14,414 bases of DNA from NCBI GenBank assembly GCA_022600255.1, contig JAHZKU010000002.1, forward strand, positions 1 through 14,414, read 5' to 3'. This document shows positions 6,013 through 12,546 of the stretch, piece by piece; position 1 is the stretch's first letter, and each line of letters starts with the position of its first letter. Source of the DNA: Actinomycetes bacterium. Lineage in GTDB: Bacteria; Actinomycetota; Actinomycetes; S36-B12; GCA-2699445. The notes under the pieces are model-generated. The model was given only the letters and a program-made list of their open reading frames with translations. It made no database searches and had not been told where the DNA came from. The translations under genes and the position numbers were made by a program.

Positions 6013-7260
6013 TTACGTGCCACGGTCGACCTCCCGAGGGGTTGCGTCCACTAGGCCAGCTTCTGCGGAATCTGCGTCGGGCCTCGCGGCCACAATCCGG
6101 GGCAGGCTCATCGTGAACGTGGAGCCTTCTCCTTCGACGGACCACACGAAAATGTCCCCACCGTGGTTACTGCAGACGTTGCGCACGATCGCCAATCCGA
6201 GTCCGGTGCCCCCAGTGACTCGCGATCGCGCCGAATCCACCCGATAGAACCGTTCGAAAATCCGGCTCAATTCAGCTTCGGGGATGCCAATGCCCTGGTC
6301 TTTGACATCGACGTTGATCATTTCGTCGCTCACGCGAACGGCGACCGCAACTCGGGTATTCGGCTCGCTGTAGGCGACCGCGTTGTTCAGCAGGTTGATC
6401 AGCGCTGTGGACACCTGGTCAGCGTCGCCTTCTATGAAATGGTCGCCCTCGCAGGAGGTCACGATCGTGATGCGTTTGGCGTGTGCAGCCGAGGAAATCG
6501 TATCGATCGCACTTTCCAGAACAACGTTGAGATCAATCGTCTCGGGATCCGAGAGTGGATCCTCTCCCTGCAGTCGGGACAAGTCGATAACGTCGTTGAT
6601 CAGACTGGCCAGGCGCTCGGCCTCCAGCTTCATGCGATTCGCAAAGTGCTGCACCGACTCTGGATCGTCCGAAGCCGCTTCCAGTGCTTCCGCCAAGAGC
6701 GAGATGGCACCCACTGGTGTCTTGAGTTCGTGACCGACATTGGCAACAAAGTCGCGGCGGATGGCTGTGAGTCGATTCTCCTCGGTGAGATCGTCAAGCA
6801 GTAGTGCGGCATAGCCGCCGGGCAGGTAGATTGCCCGCACCCGCAAGTCGAGGTTGCCGCGCCGTTTGGATGGCCGCACCAGCGATACCTCGGTCGCTGA
6901 GGTGCGCTTGCTGGCAACACATTTCGCAGCGGTATCGGCCACCTCGACGCTGGTGATGATGCCCCGGCGCACCAGTCGCAGTGTTGTCGCCTCGTCGCTG
7001 GCCTGCAACACCACGCCCTTCGCGTTTACCAGGATCACCACGCCGGGCAAGGCGCCCAACAACGTAAGGGTGCGCTTATCCAAGCCGCCAGATTCCACAG
7101 TTTCCTGCGGCGGACGAGCCGGTCCTAAATGGGGTACGGGCGCCGATTCCGGGGTCGGGGCAGTGGGCTGAGACAACCCAGTACGACCGAGTCGAATGCC
7201 CAGAACAAGTGCCACGGCGCCAACAAGCGCCAACAACACGATTGACAGGATGGGCGACAC
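6013..7260 (-). CDS. senX3: Phosphate-sensing membrane histidine kinase (SenX3/PhoR type)
   Basis: This kinase phosphorylates the RegX3-type regulator when phosphate is scarce. The 415-residue protein has one N-terminal membrane span (about residues 3-22), a Pro-rich linker, a PAS-like sensor region (about 60-160) and the H box FVANVGHELKTPVGAIS with His177. The ATP-binding domain follows: N box around Asn292-Asn293, G1 DQGIGIP from Asp321, F box IFERFYR, and G2 GGTGLGLAIV at 350-359. Only one span is evident, so it is probably not a periplasmic sensor and more likely reads PhoU/Pst status. It starts at a GTG with no Shine-Dalgarno sequence. A TACGCT hexamer 6 bases upstream suggests leaderless transcription. 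PhoU is divergent, 148 bases away. Confidence 0.94.
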   Translation of the reverse strand: MSPILSIVLLALVGAVALVLGIRLGRTGLSQPTAPTPESAPVPHLGPARPPQETVESGGLDKRTLTLLGALPGVVILVNAKGVVLQASDEATTLRLVRRGIITSVEVADTAAKCVASKRTSATEVSLVRPSKRRGNLDLRVRAIYLPGGYAALLLDDLTEENRLTAIRRDFVANVGHELKTPVGAISLLAEALEAASDDPESVQHFANRMKLEAERLASLINDVIDLSRLQGEDPLSDPETIDLNVVLESAIDTISSAAHAKRITIVTSCEGDHFIEGDADQVSTALINLLNNAVAYSEPNTRVAVAVRVSDEMINVDVKDQGIGIPEAELSRIFERFYRVDSARSRVTGGTGLGLAIVRNVCSNHGGDIFVWSVEGEGSTFTMSLPRIVAARPDADSAEAGLVDATPREVDRGT

Positions 7261-7266
7261 GTTTGC

Positions 7267-7272
7267 AGCGTA
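7267..7272 (-). promoter_or_regulatory. Candidate -10 element for a leaderless senX3 transcript
   Basis: TACGCT on the minus strand fits TANNNT and is followed by 6 bases (GCAAAC) and the GTG start. This is the same geometry as at cysS. No Shine-Dalgarno sequence is present. The -35 region is not recognisable, as expected if an activator is needed. Confidence 0.4.
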
Positions 7273-7331
7273 CGACCTAGCCCACGATTCAGCCGAATTC
7301 GCGGCGTCGGATGGACCATTGTTTGGAAGTT

Positions 7332-7353
7332 GGCCACCGACCGTTCACTTTGA
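7332..7353 (+). promoter_or_regulatory. Candidate PHO box (RegX3 binding site) between senX3 and phoU
   Basis: Two adjacent 11-base units, GGCCACCGACC and GTTCACTTTGA, partly match the actinobacterial PHO-box unit (G, G/T, TCA, YYY, R, G/C, G), about 8 and 9 of 11 positions by eye. The site is centrally placed between the divergent senX3 and phoU starts, where autoregulation by RegX3/PhoP is known in related organisms. The match is imperfect. Confidence 0.35.
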
Positions 7354-7408
7354 CTGGTACGACGGCCCGCGCCTTTCGGCGTACGCTGAGCGTGGATGAA
7401 GGAGTTTG

Positions 7409-8092
7409 ATGCGCGACACCTATCACGATCAACTTGATGCGATCAGTGCGGAATTGGTCGAGATGACCAACCTGGTCGGTTCGGCGATGAACCGGGCCAC
7501 CCAAGCGCTCCTAGACGCTGACTTGAAACTGGCCGAATCCGTGATTGAAGGAGATGAGGCGGTTGATGCGCTGGCCGCTGCCATTGACGAGCAGTGCTAC
7601 GACATTGCTGCGCTGCAGCAACCGGTAGCCACCGATCTGCGCATCATCATGAGTGGGATTCGCATGTCCATGTCGGTGGAGCGGATGGGCGACCTCGCCA
7701 AACACGTGGCTAAGCAGACGCGGCTGCGGTACCCGGAGTCCTCGATCCCGCCGGAACTGCGCGCTACCTTCGCGCAGATGGGCGGCTTGGCCGAGGCAAT
7801 CGTGAGTCGAGCGGGGGTCTTGATCGCATCGCACGATGTCACAGCCGCAGGACCGGTGCGCGACTATGACGATCAGATGGACTTACTGCACCGCGAGTTG
7901 TTCCACATTGTTCTTTCGCCGAACTGGCCGCACGGGGTGGAGTCGGCAATCGATGTCACCCTGCTGTCGCGGTTCTACGAAAGATTCGCCGATCACGCGG
8001 TGACAATCACCAAGAGGGTGATTCACATCGTGACCGGCGAACCATACGCGACCGTCAACATGGAGCCGTTGGTCAGCGTCGAGGGTGCTTAG
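7409..8092 (+). CDS. phoU: Phosphate signalling regulator PhoU
   Basis: PhoU links the Pst phosphate transporter to the phosphate kinase and dampens phosphate-starvation signalling. The 227-residue protein has the two expected three-helix repeats. Each carries the metal-binding E(R)xxD motif: Glu91-Arg-Met-Gly-Asp95 (SVERMGDLAKHV) and Glu191-Arg-Phe-Ala-Asp195 (YERFADHAVTI). The ATG at 7409 follows GAAGGAG with 4 bases of spacing. A TTG directly before it adds only one residue. The gene is divergent from senX3, so sensor and modulator share a control region. No pst transporter genes lie in the window. The TAG stop overlaps the stop codon of the convergent padR gene by 3 bases within a 4-base gene overlap. 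Confidence 0.96.
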   Translation: MRDTYHDQLDAISAELVEMTNLVGSAMNRATQALLDADLKLAESVIEGDEAVDALAAAIDEQCYDIAALQQPVATDLRIIMSGIRMSMSVERMGDLAKHVAKQTRLRYPESSIPPELRATFAQMGGLAEAIVSRAGVLIASHDVTAAGPVRDYDDQMDLLHRELFHIVLSPNWPHGVESAIDVTLLSRFYERFADHAVTITKRVIHIVTGEPYATVNMEPLVSVEGA

Positions 8093-8886
8093 CTGGCACT
8101 CGCCCTGGAGTCGGACTCAGCGCTGCCTGGGTCCTCGGGTTCTGGCTTGCCGACCGTGGTCTCGTCGCCGTCGCTCGGACTCGCCGACGCGGTCGCTCCG
8201 GTTTCCTCCGCCAGCGCTAGGAAGATCGCCTTGCGAGCAGCAACCAGCGTCTGCGTCGCCTGCTGAATGAGGTCTTGATCAGGTGATTGCGCAACCTGCC
8301 GGACAGCGCCCGTTAAGCGCTGCGCCTCATCTTGCAACATCTTGAGAGCAGGATTGGGTTCGGGCTTACGCCGTGCCCAGGGGGTTCCCCAGCCAGCGGC
8401 ATCGTTAGCGACGAGCGCTGTGCCGGTCTCGGTCAAATGAAAGACTCTGCGCCCGTCTTCCTCTTCAGGCCGAACGAGGCCCTTGCGAGTAAGGTTCTTG
8501 AGCACCGGGTAGATCGATCCTGGCGACGCTTTCCAGTGGCCCCCGCTGCGTTCGGCGAGTTCGGTAAGAATCTCGTACCCGTGCCGGGGTTTTTCTGCCA
8601 GCAGTAGCAGGACGGCCGCCTTGACATCGCCGCGGCCGCGGCGCCCGCTCCTTGATCCGCGGGGTCGTTCTGGTTGCGGATGATCCCAATTCGGTGCGGA
8701 AGTGTCTGACCGATTGCGGCCCTGCGAATTGTCTTGCGGATCATTGTCCTTGGTGGACGCTTGGGCCCAGGCCTGCGAGTAGTCTTCGCGTCGGCCGCGG
8801 GGGCCTCGCTTGCGGCGGCGACTCTCGGTTGCTGTGGGCGTGGATAGGTCCGGCCAGATTGCGGTGTTTGGTATTGCGTGGTTCAT
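8089..8886 (-). CDS. PadR-family transcriptional regulator with long disordered N-terminus
   Basis: The core at about residues 86-155 is a PadR winged helix: RGDVKAAVLLLLAEKP, HGYEILTELAERS, SPGSIYPVLKNLTRKGLV and the wing EEEDGRRVFHLTETG. A helical region at about 175-228 could be the C-terminal dimerisation helix. The first 85 residues are charged, rich in Arg, Ser, Gly, Pro and Asn (RRRKRGPRGRRE, SRSGRRGRG), and probably disordered. The last 35 are acidic and low-complexity. PadR proteins are usually repressors that respond to small molecules. Neither ligand nor target is evident. The ATG has AGGAG 5 bases upstream. The gene is divergent from mshA across a 364-base gap with AT-rich dyads, and its stop overlaps that of phoU. 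Confidence 0.9.
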   Translation of the reverse strand: MNHAIPNTAIWPDLSTPTATESRRRKRGPRGRREDYSQAWAQASTKDNDPQDNSQGRNRSDTSAPNWDHPQPERPRGSRSGRRGRGDVKAAVLLLLAEKPRHGYEILTELAERSGGHWKASPGSIYPVLKNLTRKGLVRPEEEDGRRVFHLTETGTALVANDAAGWGTPWARRKPEPNPALKMLQDEAQRLTGAVRQVAQSPDQDLIQQATQTLVAARKAIFLALAEETGATASASPSDGDETTVGKPEPEDPGSAESDSRASAS

Positions 8887-9036
8887 CGTTTCTCCTGGTT
8901 TCTGAATGGTTGTGGCAGCGGGTTTTCTTCACACCGCACTGCTCGATTTCACGTAAGAAATCCTCCGAAAGACCACTACGTGCGGCTGCTTCGGTCGGCG
9001 GTGCCGGATCGGCTACCAAGCGCTAACGTACCTTAC

Positions 9037-9059
9037 GCGATATGTTCACGATATATCGC
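9037..9059. promoter_or_regulatory. Candidate operator: nested GATAT dyads upstream of padR and mshA
   Basis: Perfect 7-base arms GCGATAT (9037-9043) and ATATCGC (9053-9059) flank 9 bases. The right half contains the perfect 10-base palindrome CGATATATCG (9049-9058). CTTA before and TAAG after extend the symmetry with a one-base offset. The position between divergent padR and mshA fits an autoregulatory repressor site. That PadR binds here is inference. Confidence 0.45.
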
Positions 9060-9141
9060 TAAGTCGCCATGTGCAACCCCGAATCCCGGCAAGCTGAACA
9101 GGGAATGTTGTCGGGACCGGACCTGTTGCACCCCGTGAAGA

Positions 9142-9150
9142 GCGATATAC
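9142..9150. promoter_or_regulatory. Second GCGATATA half-site upstream of mshA
   Basis: AGCGATATA recurs here. It matches the minus-strand reading of the dyad at 9052-9060 over 9 bases. It stands about 100 bases nearer the mshA start. A repeated half-site in one control region supports a specific regulator, but this copy is not a dyad. Confidence 0.3.
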
Positions 9151-9250
9151 CCTCTCCTGGGCCTGCCGCAGTGCGGCCGTCGGGGTGGTGGTGGGTTCGA
9201 CCATGAGCCCAATCCAAATCCACTGAGTCCGCCCTCGGCTGGTCAACAGG

Positions 9251-10624
9251 GTGGCCCATTGGGTCCGGGAACGACGAAATGAAGTGGTAAGCGTGCAAAT
9301 CGGTCAGCGCAGCGGCGAATTTCCGGGCCCCCGCGACGTGTCGCTCAACCGGGTTGCCATGGTCAGCATGCATACCTCGCCATTAGACGCCCCGGGCGTT
9401 GGCGATGCGGGCGGAATGAATGTCTACATCGCCGAAACAGCGGCGAAGCTCGCGAATACCGGGATCGCGGTGGACATCTTCACTAGAGCGCGTAACGAAT
9501 CTGAACTCGGAGCCAGCCAGTTGACGGACGGGGTGTTGGTGCATGGGGTCCCAGCCGGACCAGTCGCCCCCGTGCCCAAGGAGGATCTACCGGGGCTGGT
9601 GGTGCCGTTCACCCGCGAACTGTTGACGTACCGGGATTTGCTGGGCGGTCCTGGTTTTGACGTGGTGCATGGCCATTACTGGCTCTCAGGTCTGGCGGGA
9701 ACGATCGCCGCCCAGCGGTGGCGCGTTCCGCAGGTGTTGACCATGCACACGGCAGCGAAGGTCAAGAATCGGGAGATGGCCGGTCTCGCCCCGCGCGAAC
9801 CGGCACTGCGGGTATTGGCCGAGCAAGACCTGGTGCACCGAGTTGACGCCCTGACGGCAAATACGGCGGCGGAGCGGCAGGATCTGGTTCGGGAATACCA
9901 AGCTGATCCGGGGAATGTCAGCGTGGTCACTCCTGGCGTAGATCTCGGGATGTTCCAGCCCGGCTCGCAAGCGGCCGCGCGGCAGCGTGTGGGTCTACCA
10001 GCGACCGCGCAAACATTGTTATTTGTGGGACGAGTGCAGCGACTCAAGGCGCCCGACCACCTGTTGCGCGTGGTCCACGAGATGTTGGGGCGGGATCCTG
10101 ATCTGCGCAGGACTCTTCGGATCGTTATCTGTGGGGGATCGTCGGGGTCCGGTGAGGTGGATACGCAGTCACTGCGGCAGCTAGCCGAACAACTACAGCT
10201 AAGCGACCTGCTGGCTGTGGAGCCAGCCACATCACCGGAGAGGCTAGCTGATTGGTATCGAGCGGCGGACATCACGGTGGTGCCGTCCTACTCCGAGACT
10301 TTCGGACTCGTGGCGCTGGAGTCCTTGGCGGCCGGAACGCCGGTCGTTGCCAGCGATGTCGGCGGGCTGCGTACGGCCGTGGGTGTGGGCAACGGCGGCG
10401 TTTTGGTGCCAAGTCGGCACGTGTCCGAATGGGGCCAGATTTTGCGCGACCTTTTGGGCAACCCGCGTAAACGAAGTGAGTTGGCAGCAGCTGGGGTGGC
10501 GCACGCTCGGGGCTTCGACTGGGCCTACACGGCGTGGAATACCCTGGCGGTCTACCGAGGTGCCATGGAACGGGCCGCTAATGGCGCCGATCGACCGGCA
10601 GCGATGCCCGTGGAGGGACGATGA
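9251..10624 (+). CDS. mshA: D-inositol-3-phosphate glycosyltransferase (mycothiol synthesis, first step)
   Basis: MshA transfers N-acetylglucosamine from UDP-GlcNAc to inositol 3-phosphate, starting synthesis of mycothiol, the actinobacterial glutathione substitute. The GT4 GT-B fold is clear. The N-domain has SMHTSPLDAPGVGDAGGMNVY (shown in parts) at residues 39-59 and VHGHYWLSG at 139-147. The C-domain has VTPGVD, FVGRVQRLKAPDHLL at 258-272 and YSETFGLVALE with the EX7E pair Glu349/Glu357. Full length here is 457 residues. The start is uncertain: GTG 9251, 9284 and 9293 are in frame, none has a good ribosome-binding site, and the conserved part begins near NRVAMVSMHTSP, so all three are possible. 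The stop overlaps the ybjN-like ATG. A PadR regulator is divergent upstream. Confidence 0.94.
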   Translation: MAHWVRERRNEVVSVQIGQRSGEFPGPRDVSLNRVAMVSMHTSPLDAPGVGDAGGMNVYIAETAAKLANTGIAVDIFTRARNESELGASQLTDGVLVHGVPAGPVAPVPKEDLPGLVVPFTRELLTYRDLLGGPGFDVVHGHYWLSGLAGTIAAQRWRVPQVLTMHTAAKVKNREMAGLAPREPALRVLAEQDLVHRVDALTANTAAERQDLVREYQADPGNVSVVTPGVDLGMFQPGSQAAARQRVGLPATAQTLLFVGRVQRLKAPDHLLRVVHEMLGRDPDLRRTLRIVICGGSSGSGEVDTQSLRQLAEQLQLSDLLAVEPATSPERLADWYRAADITVVPSYSETFGLVALESLAAGTPVVASDVGGLRTAVGVGNGGVLVPSRHVSEWGQILRDLLGNPRKRSELAAAGVAHARGFDWAYTAWNTLAVYRGAMERAANGADRPAAMPVEGR

Positions 10625-11130
10625 GCAACGATCAGTCACAGGCCCGCGCGGCACTGTCGCAATACTTAGCCTCCGAAGACCTGGAATTCGAGGAGCCCAC
10701 GGCGAACTCGTTTGTGCTGCAACTCCCCGGGGAGCAGAAACTGCGCACCACGGTGTCACTGGTGCTCGGAGCGCACTCCATGACCGTAAACGCGTTTGTC
10801 GCCCGCCACCCGGATGAAAACCACGAGGAAGTCTTTCGATGGTTGCTGAAACGCAATCGGCGGTTATTTGGTGTGGCATACGCACTGGATCATCTCAACG
10901 ATGTTTACCTCGTTGGTCGGTTGCCGCTGGACAGCGTCAACAGTGCGAATCTCGATCGACTTCTTGGAAGTGTCTTGTCCACCGCAGACGGCGACTTCAA
11001 TACGATCTTGGAGATCGGGTTTGCTTCCTCGATTCGCGCGGAGTGGGAGTGGCGCCTGGAGCGTGGCGAGCCCACAGACAATCTGGCGGCCTTCGATTCT
11101 TTGCGACCGGAGCCCACGAATCCGGAGTGA
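10621..11130 (+). CDS. YbjN-domain protein
   Basis: This 169-residue soluble protein has the YbjN fold, related to type III secretion chaperone-like proteins. Typical features are the hydrophobic strand pattern (FVLQLPGEQKLRTTVSLVLG), NAFVARHPDENHEEVFRWLLKRN and the central VAYALDHLNDVYLVGRLPL. It corresponds by position to the mycobacterial gene between mshA and gpm1 (Rv0487). Its ATG overlaps the mshA stop in an ATGA (10621-10624), with GGAGGG just upstream, so it is translationally coupled to mshA. No catalytic residues are evident. Its conserved link to mshA and gpmA is unexplained, and a chaperone or adaptor role is only a guess. Confidence 0.88.
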   Translation: MSNDQSQARAALSQYLASEDLEFEEPTANSFVLQLPGEQKLRTTVSLVLGAHSMTVNAFVARHPDENHEEVFRWLLKRNRRLFGVAYALDHLNDVYLVGRLPLDSVNSANLDRLLGSVLSTADGDFNTILEIGFASSIRAEWEWRLERGEPTDNLAAFDSLRPEPTNPE

Positions 11131-11158
11131 TTCGCTGGGCACCCTACCCGTGCCAGCG

Positions 11159-11174
11159 CTCACGCTCGCGTGAG
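11159..11174 (+). promoter_or_regulatory. Perfect hairpin just ahead of the gpmA ribosome-binding site
   Basis: CTCACGC-TC-GCGTGAG is a perfect 16-base dyad. As RNA it folds as a 6-bp stem with a CUCG tetraloop. Its 3' edge is 2 bases from the AGGA (11177-11180) that serves gpmA at 11188. It could modulate gpmA translation, terminate the mshA-ybjN message, or be an operator. Confidence 0.45.
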
Positions 11175-11187
11175 GCAGGATAGAACT

Positions 11188-11940
11188 ATGAGTGATCCGC
11201 TAAACCTAATCCTGTTGCGCCACGGCCAGAGCGAGTGGAACGCGAAGAACCTGTTCACCGGCTGGGTGGACGTGGATCTCACGGACAAGGGGTCCGCCGA
11301 GGCGATCCGCGGCGGCGAACTGCTGGTGGAGGCGGGGCTCCTGCCAGATGTCCTGCACACCTCCGTGCAGAAGCGAGCTATCCACACCGCAGAACTGGCC
11401 CTGACAGCGGCCAACCGCTCGTGGTTGCCTGTGCGGCGTAGCTGGCGTCTCAATGAGCGGCACTACGGCGCCTTGCAGGGTAAGAACAAGAAAGAAACTC
11501 TGGCTGAGTTTGGCGAAGAGCAGTTCATGTCTTGGCGCCGCTCCTACGACACTCCGCCGCCGCCCATCGCCCGGGACAGCCCCTATGCGCAGTTCGACGA
11601 CCCGCGGTATGCGGACTTGGCCCCAGAACAACTCCCCGCCACCGAATGCCTGTCTGATGTGGTCGATCGCATGCTGCCGTACTGGTACGACGCGATTGTC
11701 CCGGACCTGCGAGCGCACGGCACGGTGCTGGTCACCGCCCACGGCAACTCGCTGCGGGCCCTGGTCAAGCACTTGGACCACATCAGCGACGCGGATATCG
11801 CGGAGCTCAATATCCCCACAGGAATTCCGTTGCACTATGTGTTGGATTCGGATCTGAGACCCATCCAGTCCGGTGGGACATACCTAGATCCCGCAGCGGC
11901 CGCCGAGGCCGCAGCGGCGGTTGCGGCGCAGGGACGCTGA
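11188..11940 (+). CDS. gpmA: 2,3-bisphosphoglycerate-dependent phosphoglycerate mutase
   Basis: This glycolytic enzyme interconverts 3- and 2-phosphoglycerate in the cytosol through a phosphohistidine. The 250-residue protein has the LRHGQSEWN signature with His12, Arg63 (QKRAIHT), Glu90 in LNERHYGALQGKNK, and His185 in VTAHGNSLRAL. These are the full catalytic set. The length fits cofactor-dependent GpmA. The C-terminus ends in an Ala-rich tail (DPAAAAEAAAAVAAQGR). I chose ATG 11188 because AGGA lies 7 bases upstream. A GTG at 11170 would add 6 residues and sit inside the hairpin before it. The gene follows the YbjN-domain gene by 57 bases, as gpm1 does near mshA in mycobacteria. Confidence 0.96.
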   Translation: MSDPLNLILLRHGQSEWNAKNLFTGWVDVDLTDKGSAEAIRGGELLVEAGLLPDVLHTSVQKRAIHTAELALTAANRSWLPVRRSWRLNERHYGALQGKNKKETLAEFGEEQFMSWRRSYDTPPPPIARDSPYAQFDDPRYADLAPEQLPATECLSDVVDRMLPYWYDAIVPDLRAHGTVLVTAHGNSLRALVKHLDHISDADIAELNIPTGIPLHYVLDSDLRPIQSGGTYLDPAAAAEAAAAVAAQGR

Positions 11941-11955
11941 CCCGCCCGGTGGATG

Positions 11956-11975
11956 GGCTCTGATTCAGTAGAGCC
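11956..11975 (+). terminator. Candidate hairpin terminator after gpmA
   Basis: GGCTCT and AGAGCC form a perfect 6-bp stem around 8 bases (GATTCAGT), 15 bases after the gpmA stop. No T-tract follows, which is common in actinobacterial terminators but lowers confidence. Confidence 0.4.
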
Positions 11976-12027
11976 GATGCCGATGCCGTTGCCATGGCAC
12001 GATCGCGGTCGTTTCGGAATGCGACGG

Positions 12028-12033
12028 TAGTCT
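12028..12033 (+). promoter_or_regulatory. Candidate -10 element of the cold-shock gene
   Basis: TAGTCT fits TANNNT. A start near 12040 would give a leader of about 100 bases beginning just before the nested inverted repeat. No good -35 match is seen at 16-18 bases upstream. TGTAAC at 12037-12042 is an alternative. Confidence 0.3.
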
Positions 12034-12043
12034 GTTTGTAACA

Positions 12044-12112
12044 GGTCTTGGTCCCGAGTTGATCGGATCAACGGTAGATTCGGGACTTGCCAGACCACAC
12101 CACCCGGGTGTG
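12044..12112 (+). promoter_or_regulatory. Folded leader of the cold-shock gene: nested inverted repeat plus second hairpin
   Basis: Three nested arm pairs are perfect: GGTCT/AGACC (12044-12048, 12092-12096), GTCCCGA/TCGGGAC (12051-12057, 12080-12086) and GTTGATC/GATCAAC (12058-12064, 12066-12072). The outer two inner arms abut on the left, and a 7-base bulge sits on the right. A second hairpin, CACACC-ACCCG-GGTGTG (12096-12112), follows at once. The cold-shock ATG lies 31 bases further on. There is no T-tract, so it is not a simple terminator of gpmA. A regulatory 5' leader, as in other cold-shock genes, is the best reading. The 15-base core palindrome could also be an operator. Confidence 0.55.
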
Positions 12113-12142
12113 CGTCGAGTGTTCAGATGAGGATGGTGTGCC

Positions 12143-12526
12143 ATGCCCACTGGTGCAGTGCGCTGGTTCGATGCCGAAAAGGGATATGGATTCCTGACAA
12201 CGGACGACGGCGAAGACGTCTTCGTGCACATCAAGGCGTTGCCGCAAGGAACAACGGACTTGCAGCAAGGACCCCGGGTCGACTTCAGCGTGGCAGAGGG
12301 GCGAAAAGGTAAGCAGGCCTTGTCCGTGACGGTCCAGGACGCACCGCCCTCTGTCGTGAAAGCCAATCGACGGCCAGCCGATCAGCTCGCCTCGATCTTA
12401 GAAGATCTCATTAAGACCTTGGACGATACGTCCAACCAACTGCGCAGCGGTCGCTACCCCGACGATGCGAGTGCCCGCAGAACAGCCTCCGTGCTACGTG
12501 CTGTTGCCAACGATTTGGACGTATAG
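12143..12526 (+). CDS. Long-form cold-shock domain protein (CspB-like)
   Basis: The first 66 residues of this 127-residue protein form a cold-shock domain, an OB-fold that binds single-stranded RNA or DNA. RNP1 is GYGFL (residues 14-18) and RNP2 is VFVHI (residues 26-30), with Trp8 in VRWFDAEKGYGFL. The domain ends near SVTVQDAPPS. The remaining 60 residues form an actinobacterial extension with a predicted helical stretch (ADQLASILEDLIKTLDDTSNQL, shown in part) and GRYPDDASARRTASVLRAVANDLDV. The same tail is found in mycobacterial CspB (Rv0871). The ATG is preceded by a GAGG stretch about 10 bases upstream. The gene has a long folded leader and ends 20 bases from the convergent DUF2771 gene. 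Confidence 0.93.
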   Translation: MPTGAVRWFDAEKGYGFLTTDDGEDVFVHIKALPQGTTDLQQGPRVDFSVAEGRKGKQALSVTVQDAPPSVVKANRRPADQLASILEDLIKTLDDTSNQLRSGRYPDDASARRTASVLRAVANDLDV

Positions 12527-12546
12527 CCGCAAGTTGGCGTGCAGCC

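Larger units (their letters stand above)
8887..9250. other. Divergent control region between padR and mshA
   Basis: This 364-base stretch has no convincing gene. From left to right it holds the padR ribosome-binding site (AGGAG, minus strand, near 8892-8896), the CGATATATCG palindrome cluster at 9037-9059, a further GCGATATAC at 9142-9150, and a short GC hairpin GCCGC-AGT-GCGGC near 9164-9176. Promoters for padR (minus) and mshA (plus) should lie here. I could not place clean -35/-10 pairs for either. Confidence 0.55.

Noticed and set aside
5733..6023. Minus-strand frame of 96 codons bridging senX3 and regX3
   Set aside because: It overlaps both genes, starts at a GTG without a ribosome-binding site, its third-position base use is flat and the product has no recognisable feature. 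Kept only as a note on the spacer.
11206..11835. Long open frame opposite gpmA
   Set aside because: It lies wholly within gpmA, which has a full catalytic set. The antisense product has no recognisable family.
11990..11999. Palindrome TGCCATGGCA after gpmA
   Set aside because: A lone 10-base palindrome in GC-rich DNA, with no repeat elsewhere in the window and no clear promoter next to it.
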